A stretch of 8,692 nt of DNA, taken from assembly GCA_949289715.1 (NCBI GenBank), contig CASEPJ010000117.1, positions 1 to 8,692 of the forward strand, in the 5' to 3' direction. Each line of letters begins with the position of its first letter. The first letter of the stretch is position 1. Position numbers and translations under genes: made by a program. The notes beneath the pieces are model-generated. The model was not told the DNA's origin, ran no database searches, and worked only from the letters and a program-made list of their open reading frames with translations. Shown piece by piece: positions 1-6,943 of the stretch. This stretch comes from an uncultured Clostridia bacterium (GTDB lineage: Bacteria > Bacillota > Clostridia > Christensenellales > CASEPJ01).

Positions 1-1
1 A

Positions 2-208
2 TTATATTTTTTGGGTTTAAATGCGGACGGTTTCAACGATTCCGCTACCGTTTTGAATTTAGGTCAGACGACAACTCATGCCGCAGGTCAAAATTCAAAT
101 AAAATACCGCATGTGTTATTGCAGCAGAGCAAAGATTCACAAACTTTTGTAGCAAGCCCCGGTTCGGGATGCGGTTACTTTAAAATTTATACAAAAGACA
201 GCAGCGGA
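2..208 (+). repeat. Jelly-roll-like module, last part of an upstream copy
   Basis: This encodes the C-terminal third of a module whose complete copy follows immediately. Shared landmarks are YF/YY-x(5)-DGFN near the beginning and GYFKIYTKD at the end. It shows that at least one more module lies beyond the left edge. Module identity was judged by eye. Confidence 0.7.
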
Positions 209-3200
209 GTTTCGGTTATCGACAGTATTTCCGAACAGAATTATATCGATGAAAATTCGATTATTAACGCCGGCGTTACCAATCAGTCTTTAAACGGTTT
301 GAGGTTCGAAAACGTATATCAGTCTTTTGTTGCTACATCGAATACCATTTACGGTATGGCTGTGGGAATAGAAGTTTCTAATGTAACGTCGGGAACTTTA
401 AAACTAGCTATCGTCGAAGATTATATGGATGTGGCTAATACCGCAGTTGCGGAAGTTAATATTCCCTATAACAAAATTAATTCCTATTTGATGGGCGGCT
501 GGATTAAAATCGCATTTAATACGCCCGTAAATGTTGTTAGCGGAAATACTTATTATGTTGCCATTATTTGCGATGGATTTAACGAGGAAGCCAACGCCGT
601 AAACAAAGGAGAACCGGCAGGAGTGGGTTCAGCTTCCGTCAATGCGGAAAATATACCCGAACCGTTACAGATAGAAAAGAAAGAAGATTCGACTTTTTCG
701 AGTATCGGCTCTTACGGATATTTTAAAATTTACACTAAAGACGGTGCAAACGCAAGTATAGAAACCTTTGCGCAACAGGATTTTATGAACACCGAAGTCA
801 TTAAAGCTCACGGCAACAGAGGCGGCGTTTCCAGCGGCCAAGGATTGGATTCTTCAACAGCAATAGTGGGAAATAGTGCGTTTAAATCGACATTTAATGC
901 CGACAAGGCAGACAGAATAGATTTTTACCGCGAAATTTTGGCAGAAGGCGGTTTGATAAACACTAAATATATTTCTTCTGACAATTTGATGTTCTCTTTC
1001 TGGATTAAAAACACACAGGGAAATGAAATTTCGTTAAAAGCCGGAAGCGCCGTGTTGTTCGGTGAAGAGGATAGCAATCCTGACGGTTCATATACGGAAG
1101 GTCAAACCAAATTCGAATTTTTAAACGACATTACGCTCAATCCCGGATGGAATAAAATTACCGTTGACGTCAGTGCGGCTTTGAACGGAACTTCGGCAAA
1201 TTACTCCTCTTCTACGGTAAAAGGTGGGGGTTGCGATTTTTCCAAATTAAGAAAAATCATATTCCAATTCCAATCGGATACCCCCTCGATTGACGTATAT
1301 TACGACGGATTGTATTTGTGGGACGGAGCCAAAGAAGGTGAAGTAAAAGATTTGGTTTATTCCGAAATTGCATTAAGAAATGCCGTAGACAGTTCGACTT
1401 TAAACGAAGTTTATTTGGGCAGCGACATAAGTATTTCGGGAGAATTTAATATCGACCGCAATTTTAAAATCAATACGAACGGCAAGGTTTTGTCGGGTGC
1501 AGAAGATTATATAATAGTCGGAAGCGATTCGATTAATGTTTATGTGGATGAAAACCGTTTGGAATTTAAAGAAAACGTAAATGCAATTCAAATAAAATCC
1601 GACGGAGCGGACAACAAACCGGTAGGAAAAGATGAAATTATTACTTTAACTGTTGTTCCCGTGCCCTCCTCTGCCGATATTTCCGATTTTGAAGTAACCT
1701 GGAATGTTTCTTCTTCGGCATTTACTAAGGTTTCGCAAGAAGGACTTAGTGCTCAGTTTAAAGCGGTTCAAGAGGGAGATGCGGTTATTACGGCTACTTT
1801 GCATTTAGACAACGATCAAACACTCGAAGCTACAAAGACTATTAATTGCTATGTGTCTTCGAGCATACAGGAAACATTCTTTAAGTCCGATTATATAGGC
1901 TCGGACGGAGGCGCAATATTCCTCGACGGAACCAATAATGCGGTTGAAATATCCTATGATTATAATTTAACCGGCAGTACTACATTTAAAGTAAACGTAT
2001 CTTCTACCCCATTATCTATGGAATATTACAGAGAATGTCTTACAATCGGTTATCTCGATACGACAGCAATAAGCAGAACAAATTTAAAATTCGGAATGTG
2101 GGTATATAATGCGGAAGAAACAAATGTTTTATTGAAAGCAGGTTCGTCTTTTGCTTTCGGAGAATTGGATTCTAACCCCAACAGCGGATTTGACGAATGG
2201 GTGCCTAATCGTACAAACTTTGTTTTAAGTGCCGACAGAACACTCACTCCCGGATGGAACCTTATAGTTTTGGATATTACCGATGCTTTGTATAATCAGG
2301 CTGAAGATTTAACTGCCGTTATAACTCACGGAAACGGATGCCATATGGTTATAAGAAGACTGGATATGACATTGGTCAGCGATGTTGCTACCTCAATATA
2401 TATTGACGAAATGTTCTTCTTCGACGGTGACAGAGAAGACGAAATGTATTATAACGCAGGCAACGAAAATACATTGAAATCCTTTATTGCCGCAGGTTAT
2501 TCCAATATAAAACTCACGGGCAATATTACCCTTTCCGAAACTTTAGTTGTAGATAAAACATTAAATCTCGACGCATCTTCGGGAAAAATTATTTTAAATG
2601 CGGAATCTCCGATAATCAAAGTAACAAACGGAGCCGAACTTAATCTGCAAGCTTCGGGACTTGAAGGAGGAACGGTTCAAATTTTAGTGGAAGACGGAAC
2701 AGCACAAATAAAAGGAAACATTAATGCGACTAAATACACTGTAGCGGTATTTGAAGTCAAAGAACAGGGTTCTCTCGTATTTAAAGGAGCAACCATAAGA
2801 AACAACGCAGCAAATGAAGAAGCCAATTATGCCGATTACGGTATAACCTTCCCTGCTGATGCAAACGTAGACGGCAAATACACGGTAATTGCCATAGTTG
2901 TAAAAGACAGTGCAATGCCCGAAAACATTACGGACACTTACAGCAAGTTCACTTCCGGAAATTACGATGTATATTATGTTGCAAAGGTCAATGTGGAATC
3001 TGTAACAATCAACACCCCCTCCAAAACCGAATTGACGGCAGGAGAATCCATACAGCTTAGCGTTAATATATCTCCCTCCGATGCCGACGATAAAACGGTT
3101 ACCTGGTCTTCAAGCGACACTACGGGCAAAGTGTCCGTAAGCGAAACCGGTTTGCTTACCATTGCGGAAGATGCAACAGTGGGTGAATATACCATAACCG

Positions 3201-3412
3201 TTACTACAAACGACGGATCGAAAACCGCTAGCATAAAAATTACTGTTACTGAAAACAAACAGGATTCAAACGGCAATACGAATATTCCAGAAGAATCCGA
3301 AAACACCAAGTCCAATACAGGTCTTATAATAGGGTTATCCGTTGGTGCCGTTGTAATTGTTTGTGCCGCAGTCGTTGTAATATTGGTTATTAAGAAAAAG
3401 AAGGCTCAATAA
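2..3412 (+). CDS. Large membrane-anchored modular surface protein, probable glycan-binding/adhesin (5'-partial)
   Basis: The reading frame is open to the left edge, and no signal peptide is visible. A TTG at 11 is not the true start: residues read before it (YFLGLNADGF...) align with an internal copy (YYVAIICDGF...), so the gene begins upstream. Residues below are numbered from that TTG. Residues 1-66 are the end of a jelly-roll-like module, and 75-246 are a second copy; both finish with GYFKIYTKD. Residues 306-439 are a beta-sandwich module, 443-507 a beta-strand-rich stretch and 520-616 an Ig-like domain. The same trio then recurs at 673-806, 812-960 and 990-1081, the last a good match to a group 2 bacterial Ig-like domain. 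A Ser/Asn/Glu-rich linker leads to a membrane helix (1104-1127) and a KKKKAQ tail. There is no LPXTG motif and no catalytic domain visible. I infer an exported, membrane-held binding or adhesion protein partnering the downstream glycosidase. The ligand is unknown. Confidence 0.85.
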   Translation, partial: LYFLGLNADGFNDSATVLNLGQTTTHAAGQNSNKIPHVLLQQSKDSQTFVASPGSGCGYFKIYTKDSSGVSVIDSISEQNYIDENSIINAGVTNQSLNGLRFENVYQSFVATSNTIYGMAVGIEVSNVTSGTLKLAIVEDYMDVANTAVAEVNIPYNKINSYLMGGWIKIAFNTPVNVVSGNTYYVAIICDGFNEEANAVNKGEPAGVGSASVNAENIPEPLQIEKKEDSTFSSIGSYGYFKIYTKDGANASIETFAQQDFMNTEVIKAHGNRGGVSSGQGLDSSTAIVGNSAFKSTFNADKADRIDFYREILAEGGLINTKYISSDNLMFSFWIKNTQGNEISLKAGSAVLFGEEDSNPDGSYTEGQTKFEFLNDITLNPGWNKITVDVSAALNGTSANYSSSTVKGGGCDFSKLRKIIFQFQSDTPSIDVYYDGLYLWDGAKEGEVKDLVYSEIALRNAVDSSTLNEVYLGSDISISGEFNIDRNFKINTNGKVLSGAEDYIIVGSDSINVYVDENRLEFKENVNAIQIKSDGADNKPVGKDEIITLTVVPVPSSADISDFEVTWNVSSSAFTKVSQEGLSAQFKAVQEGDAVITATLHLDNDQTLEATKTINCYVSSSIQETFFKSDYIGSDGGAIFLDGTNNAVEISYDYNLTGSTTFKVNVSSTPLSMEYYRECLTIGYLDTTAISRTNLKFGMWVYNAEETNVLLKAGSSFAFGELDSNPNSGFDEWVPNRTNFVLSADRTLTPGWNLIVLDITDALYNQAEDLTAVITHGNGCHMVIRRLDMTLVSDVATSIYIDEMFFFDGDREDEMYYNAGNENTLKSFIAAGYSNIKLTGNITLSETLVVDKTLNLDASSGKIILNAESPIIKVTNGAELNLQASGLEGGTVQILVEDGTAQIKGNINATKYTVAVFEVKEQGSLVFKGATIRNNAANEEANYADYGITFPADANVDGKYTVIAIVVKDSAMPENITDTYSKFTSGNYDVYYVAKVNVESVTINTPSKTELTAGESIQLSVNISPSDADDKTVTWSSSDTTGKVSVSETGLLTIAEDATVGEYTITVTTNDGSKTASIKITVTENKQDSNGNTNIPEESENTKSNTGLIIGLSVGAVVIVCAAVVVILVIKKKKAQ
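233..748 (+). repeat. Jelly-roll-like (possible carbohydrate-binding) module, complete copy
   Basis: Residues 75-246 of the surface protein run as QSFVATSNTIYGMAVGIEVS, then GGWIKIAFNTPVNVVSGNTY, and end in GYFKIYTKD. The order is a Q-x-F opening, a first pair of strands, a Gly-Trp strand, an F-x-x-P strand, a YY strand and a closing strand. The same order appears in the inserted domain of the glycosidase downstream. A beta-sandwich fold and glycan binding are inferred from the pattern and context. Confidence 0.6.
848..1858 (+). repeat. Duplicated multi-domain unit, copy 1
   Basis: Residues 280-616. The beta-sandwich module contains FYREIL, DNLMFSFWIKN, LKAGSAVLFGEEDSNP, TLNPGW and YYDGLYLWDG. 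It is followed by a beta-rich stretch (VYLGSDISISGEFNIDR) and an Ig-like domain ending at INCYVS. Each element has a counterpart in the same order in copy 2. The two copies are clearly diverged, so the duplication is old. Confidence 0.75.
1928..3253 (+). repeat. Duplicated multi-domain unit, copy 2
   Basis: Residues 640-1081. Landmarks parallel to copy 1 are YYRECL, TNLKFGMWVYN, LKAGSSFAFGELDSNP, TLTPGW and YIDEMFFFDG. Next comes a beta-rich stretch (NIKLTGNITLSETLVVDK), longer than in copy 1 and suggestive of beta-helix-like coils. Last is a group 2 Ig-like domain containing SVTINTPSKTELTAGESIQL and TVTWSSSD. The LKAG-x(3)-FGE-x-DSNP motif and the PGWN motif make the duplication hard to doubt. 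Confidence 0.78.
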
Positions 3413-3434
3413 GCCAATAATATTTTAACTGATG

Positions 3435-3462
3435 GATGTTACCCGAAATTTCGGGTAACATC
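3435..3462 (+). terminator. Perfect 28-bp intercistronic palindrome (possible attenuator or weak terminator)
   Basis: The arms GATGTTACCCGA and TCGGGTAACATC are exact reverse complements around a central AATT, giving a 12-bp stem with a 4-nt loop. The sequence after it (GTTGTTTA) is only moderately T-rich, so full termination is uncertain. Only 24 bp lie between the hairpin and the next start codon, too few for a separate promoter. Transcripts of the second gene that start upstream must therefore read through it. Confidence 0.6.
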
Positions 3463-3474
3463 GTTGTTTAAAAC

Positions 3475-3479
3475 AGGAG
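3475..3479 (+). promoter_or_regulatory. Ribosome binding site of the GH125-like glycosidase
   Basis: AGGAG lies 7 bases before the ATG at 3487. It fixes this start, which is directly followed by a good signal peptide (MKKIITFFLSLLF). Confidence 0.85.
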
Positions 3480-3486
3480 TTATAAA

Positions 3487-5703
3487 ATGAAAAAAATTAT
3501 TACATTTTTTTTATCGTTGTTATTTATATTTACTTTAATATTGCCTGCGACAGTATCGGCAGAGGAGGAAGACGTGGTAAGTATTTCCGAAAAAGGGGAA
3601 GCAATTTATGAAAAATCTTATGAAAGTATGATTCAAAGGACCGACGAAAGAGGTTATGCTCCCACCTCCATAATGCCGGGAAGTTCATATGCCGGAATGT
3701 TTGTGAGGGATTCTTCCATTCAGTTGATGTCGCATATAATAAACGGTGACTTGGATTATGCAAAAAGAATTTTGAATTTTATGATAGGAGCACATCTTGC
3801 AGTAAACGACGGATTGTTGCCGGAAGAAGATGCCCACAGAGTATATCATGTTTTGAGAGCTTATACCGATGACTATATAGGAAACAATTATTTAAATAAT
3901 ATCAACCTTTACGAAGCTTTCAATAACGAAGAATACAATACAGACAATCAGCCCGCCCTTATAATGCTGGGAGGAGAAACAGTCGGCAGACAGGAAATGC
4001 TCTCTCACAATATTGATGAAATTACGGCGGTAGATATATTGATTTCAAAAGTGGGTAATCCCGAGGGACAGCTTGTAGCTAATTTGTATAAAGGCGAAGG
4101 CGAAAACGCAAGAAAAATGCAGACCAAATATCTTGATCTATCAACATTGGAAAGCGGTTGGGTGACTTTGAAATTCAATCAACCCATATGTTATGATTTA
4201 AATATGCTCGCCGAAAGTTTTTATCTTGAAATCTCCGCACCCGATGCCGTTCCCGGAAGCATAATATGGCACGGTTCAACGCAGGAACAAGGTTGGCAGA
4301 CAAGCATTATTAATGAGTACGGTTCTCAACAAATTACGGGAGAAGCCGCTTTCAATGCAAGAGTTTCAAATTTGGCTCCTTTATCCACATATCATCAGGT
4401 GGACGGTAACTATATGTTTGTAAATTCATGGGCGTTATATGTTCAGAAAGCGCCTTTGACGGAAGAACACCAAACCTTTATAAATGAAACATATGAATTT
4501 ATTAGAAGGTGCACAAATTTTTATTTGGACAACTATTTCGACAACGATTATAATTTATTGAATAATCCCAATTTGGAACATTCCAGACAAGGTTACTATT
4601 TAGACACTTACGATTTGATAACCAACGTATATGCCTCCGAAGCTTTGCATAAAATGATACCCATTGCCGAAGATATGGGAGATGCCGTAAGTGCGGAAAA
4701 ATGGCAGAGTTTTTTGGATTTGATTAATAAAGGCATAGAAGATAATCTTATAACCGATTATGAAATTAAGGACGAACAAGGCAATCCTAAGACTGTAAAA
4801 ATTTACGGAGAACTTATTTATAAAACTTTTGCTGCCAACTCAAAATACGACGGTAAATTTACGGTAGGTTTTTCTTGGGTTAACCTTTCTCCCATAGGTT
4901 GCGATTGGTATTATATGGACGATGAAATTATGGAAAATACCTATACAGCATATAAGCAGGCTGTTCAGGTAGGTCAGTCTACCCCTTATACCAATGCTCT
5001 CTTCGATTATGCTTATACCGTTGACGGAACCGAATATCATTATAACGCACTCACGTTTGTGGTTAACATCGATCCTGAATCGGATCCAACCAAAGTTTCG
5101 GGAATCTCTGTTATTTCGAAAGGTTTTGCTTGGGAGCTTATGTGGTGTATGAAACAACACGATTACGAACGTGTAAGAGAAATGGAAAACTTTGCTGCGA
5201 CCAACAATGTTTCCGGATATTATCCGGAAAGCTGGTGGGGCGGCGTTTCCACTTCGGACGTGGCAAATCAGGAACATGCAAATTGGCTGATTGTAGGTTT
5301 TTCGACAATTAAATTCCAAAACGACGTATATAAAAACATTTGTTTCGAAAGAGATGACGCAACGGGAATATTACCAACCGACAAACTTTACAAACAGGGA
5401 AGCAAATTCGTTTTGCCCAAATGTGATCTTGAAAAATCGGGTTATACTTTTGCAGGCTGGAGTTACAAAGATAACCTGTATTCTCCCGGAACGGAATTTA
5501 TTGTAGAAGACGAAGATATGACCTTTACTGCAGTATTTAACAAAAATGCCGAAGAAGACCCGAAAACAGAAAACAATAAAAGAAAAACCGTATTGGCATT
5601 GATTATAGGCGGAGGCGTTCTGATAGGAGCAGCTGTCATTGTGGCGGTTGCTGTAGGAATTAAAAAAAGAAAAAAATCTGAAAGTAAAGGCTCTGCCGAA
5701 TAA
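3487..5703 (+). CDS. Secreted, membrane-anchored (alpha/alpha)6 glycosidase, GH125-like (putative exo-alpha-mannosidase)
   Basis: The 738-residue protein starts with a signal peptide (1-25, cleavage near TVSA/EEED). The first catalytic segment (about 30-150) has GMFVRDSSIQLM at 71-82, matching the RDS-x-x-Q signature of GH125. Residues 152-293 are an inserted jelly-roll-like module. The barrel resumes at about 300-610 with QVDGNYMFVNSWALYV, GYYLDTYDLITNVYASEAL (369-387), WYYMDD (474-479) and GFAWELMWCMKQ. It ends with SGYYPESWWGG (576-586) and HANWLIVGF, corresponding to the HESF and WFAWAN region of GH125. Glu581 is the best candidate catalytic base; I cannot place the acid with confidence. 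Residues 620-685 form an InlB/Listeria-Bacteroides-type repeat (SGYTFAGWSYKDN), followed by a membrane helix (about 702-725) and a KKRKK tail. Known GH125 enzymes remove alpha-1,6-mannose; canonical members are about 430 residues. The match is distant, so another clan member acting on a different glycan is possible. Confidence 0.75.
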   Translation: MKKIITFFLSLLFIFTLILPATVSAEEEDVVSISEKGEAIYEKSYESMIQRTDERGYAPTSIMPGSSYAGMFVRDSSIQLMSHIINGDLDYAKRILNFMIGAHLAVNDGLLPEEDAHRVYHVLRAYTDDYIGNNYLNNINLYEAFNNEEYNTDNQPALIMLGGETVGRQEMLSHNIDEITAVDILISKVGNPEGQLVANLYKGEGENARKMQTKYLDLSTLESGWVTLKFNQPICYDLNMLAESFYLEISAPDAVPGSIIWHGSTQEQGWQTSIINEYGSQQITGEAAFNARVSNLAPLSTYHQVDGNYMFVNSWALYVQKAPLTEEHQTFINETYEFIRRCTNFYLDNYFDNDYNLLNNPNLEHSRQGYYLDTYDLITNVYASEALHKMIPIAEDMGDAVSAEKWQSFLDLINKGIEDNLITDYEIKDEQGNPKTVKIYGELIYKTFAANSKYDGKFTVGFSWVNLSPIGCDWYYMDDEIMENTYTAYKQAVQVGQSTPYTNALFDYAYTVDGTEYHYNALTFVVNIDPESDPTKVSGISVISKGFAWELMWCMKQHDYERVREMENFAATNNVSGYYPESWWGGVSTSDVANQEHANWLIVGFSTIKFQNDVYKNICFERDDATGILPTDKLYKQGSKFVLPKCDLEKSGYTFAGWSYKDNLYSPGTEFIVEDEDMTFTAVFNKNAEEDPKTENNKRKTVLALIIGGGVLIGAAVIVAVAVGIKKRKKSESKGSAE
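3940..4365 (+). other. Jelly-roll-like module inserted in the glycosidase barrel
   Basis: Residues 152-293 of the glycosidase. The pattern EMLSHNIDEITAVDILISKV, SGWVTLKFNQPICYDL, SFYLEISAPDAVPGSIIWHG and a closing strand repeats the strand order of the module at 233-748: opening helix or loop, GW strand, F-x-x-P-strand, aromatic strand. It separates the RDS segment from the rest of the (alpha/alpha)6 barrel. It may shape the active site or bind substrate; this is inferred. Confidence 0.6.
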
Positions 5704-5766
5704 AAATTAATTGATTTTTTGTAATTGTGTAATATGTAATTGAGTAATAATCGATAATGATTAAAT

Positions 5767-5810
5767 AAAAAACGACGTAAGTTAAGCAATTTAATTTACG
5801 TCGTTTTTTT
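5767..5810 (+). terminator. Strong bidirectional rho-independent terminator
   Basis: The left arm AAAAAACGACGTAAGTTAA (5767-5785) pairs with the right arm starting at 5791 across a GCAAT loop, with one G-U wobble. Seven T's close it on the + strand, and the six A's of the left arm give a T run on the - strand. It ends the glycosidase transcript and, in reverse, would stop transcription of the convergent radical SAM gene, whose stop codon lies 134 bp away. Confidence 0.93.
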
Positions 5811-5943
5811 AATTGTAAATTTATTTAAATATTTTAATAAAATTTTAAAACTCCATACTTATTGTTAGGGCAAAAATTAATGTATAAACGGCGCTGTTTT
5901 GCCTAAAAAAATTAAAGCAAAAATATAAAAATTAACGAAAAGT

Positions 5944-6774
5944 TTAATTGTTCTTCTGTTTTTTATTTTTTACTAATAATTCGTGATAAAAATAATTGAT
6001 GTATTTAATATCCTTTTTATCGCAAAAATCGCTTAATTTTTTAGATAAAACAGACCAATATGTATTGTTGCCGTAGTAGTAAATATCCACATAATATTTA
6101 TATAATGAGGGATATTTTTCTTTTATGTATTTCATAATAACGGGTCGGTAAGGCCCTCTTAAATTAAGATTTTCGAACCAATATTCATTTGTAAAACTAA
6201 GGGAACTTTCTATAATTTCTTTCCATTCGGTAATATACGGAAATACGGGGGACATAAACAAGACGGTTCTTATGTTATTTGAATATAATTCTTTTAATGT
6301 AGCCAATCTGTCGTGAACGGAACTGGCTTTATCCATATCCTTTTTAAAATTTTCATTTATGGTATTTAGTGAAATCGCAACGGTAAGATTGTTAAATCGT
6401 TTAAGAATTTCGATATCTCGCAATATTAAATTTGATTTGGTAATAATAACAAGCCGGCAATCGGATTGAATTAATTGCTCTAAAATATTTTTTGTCAATT
6501 CGTATTTTTTTTCGTAGGGATTATAACAATCGGTTACCGAGGACAGCAATACCGATTTATTGCCTATTTTATTTACGTCTATCTTTTTGCAACATAGTTT
6601 AACGTCTAAAAAATCCCCCCAATTTTGCGAATGTTCGGTAAATTTTTTCATAAAAGAGGCATAGCAATATTTGCATGCATGAGGACAGCCGACGTAAGGA
6701 TTTATAGTAAAATCGGTTGAGGGAAGATTTGATTTGGTTAAAAGATTTTTTACTTGAATTTCTTTTACTACCAT
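5944..6774 (-). CDS. Radical SAM protein, SplB-like (COG1533 type), resembling radical SAM mobile pair protein B
   Basis: This is a 276-residue soluble protein with an early CPHACKYC motif (Cys30, Cys34, Cys37). These are the CxxxCxxC ligands of the [4Fe-4S] cluster that reductively cleaves S-adenosylmethionine. Further landmarks are NPYVGC before the motif, SVTDCYNP (79-86), ITKSNLILRDIEIL, the strand TVAISLNT and EYWFENLNLRGPYRP (197-211). The start is the ATG at 6774, which has AGGA six bases upstream; a TTG in frame at 6822 lacks a ribosome site. From memory, the WGDF-DVK and WFENLNLRG segments resemble the family named radical SAM mobile pair protein B. That family normally sits beside a partner A and often a MarR regulator, and neither is seen here. 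The substrate is unknown. Extra cysteines (61, 62, 83, 106, 251) are present. Confidence 0.88.
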   Translation of the reverse strand: MVVKEIQVKNLLTKSNLPSTDFTINPYVGCPHACKYCYASFMKKFTEHSQNWGDFLDVKLCCKKIDVNKIGNKSVLLSSVTDCYNPYEKKYELTKNILEQLIQSDCRLVIITKSNLILRDIEILKRFNNLTVAISLNTINENFKKDMDKASSVHDRLATLKELYSNNIRTVLFMSPVFPYITEWKEIIESSLSFTNEYWFENLNLRGPYRPVIMKYIKEKYPSLYKYYVDIYYYGNNTYWSVLSKKLSDFCDKKDIKYINYFYHELLVKNKKQKNN

Positions 6775-6778
6775 AAAT

Positions 6779-6782
6779 AATC
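6779..6782 (-). promoter_or_regulatory. Ribosome binding site deciding the radical SAM start
   Basis: On the - strand, an AGGA lies within the leader just before ATTATTT-ATG-like sequence and about 6 bases from the ATG at 6774. The alternative upstream TTG at 6822 has no purine-rich site, so the 276-residue form is preferred over a 292-residue one. Confidence 0.7.
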
Positions 6783-6943
6783 CTGATAATAAGTTAATTT
6801 GGTTGTTTTCATCGCCCAACAAGTCAGCAAATTTTTAATATTAAAATACAGCAATTTTTCGAATAAATAAAAGCAATGTGTTATTCGGTTTAAAAGATGA
6901 GTGTATTGAAAACTTGCGACAAACAATGAAATTAAGATAATAT

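Noticed and set aside
2..748. Phage tail fibre or bacteriophage receptor-binding protein
   Set aside because: The modules end in a membrane anchor with a basic tail and sit beside a secreted glycosidase; no phage genes are nearby.
3311..3322. Sortase LPXTG signal at the end of the first surface protein
   Set aside because: Only SNTG is present; Leu and Pro are missing. Called a membrane anchor instead.
4840..5319. A 159-codon open frame on the - strand inside the glycosidase
   Set aside because: It is fully antisense to a well-supported gene, has no ribosome site that I can see, and its translation shows no domain pattern. The other short frames inside the large genes were set aside for the same reasons.
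5868..5903. Inverted repeat GGCAAAA/TTTTGCC as a terminator of the radical SAM gene
   Set aside because: The loop is 21 bases, the stem only 7 bp, and neither strand has a T run after the stem. The strong hairpin at 5767-5810 serves better.
5944..6774. Spore photoproduct lyase
   Set aside because: The protein shares the SplB-like radical SAM core, but it is shorter than I expect for SPL, and its other motifs fit the mobile-pair-type family better.
6860..6887. Inverted repeat CGAATAA/TTATTCG as a terminator of the AraC-family gene
   Set aside because: The stem is short and A-T rich, and on the - strand it is followed by AAAAATT, not a T tract.
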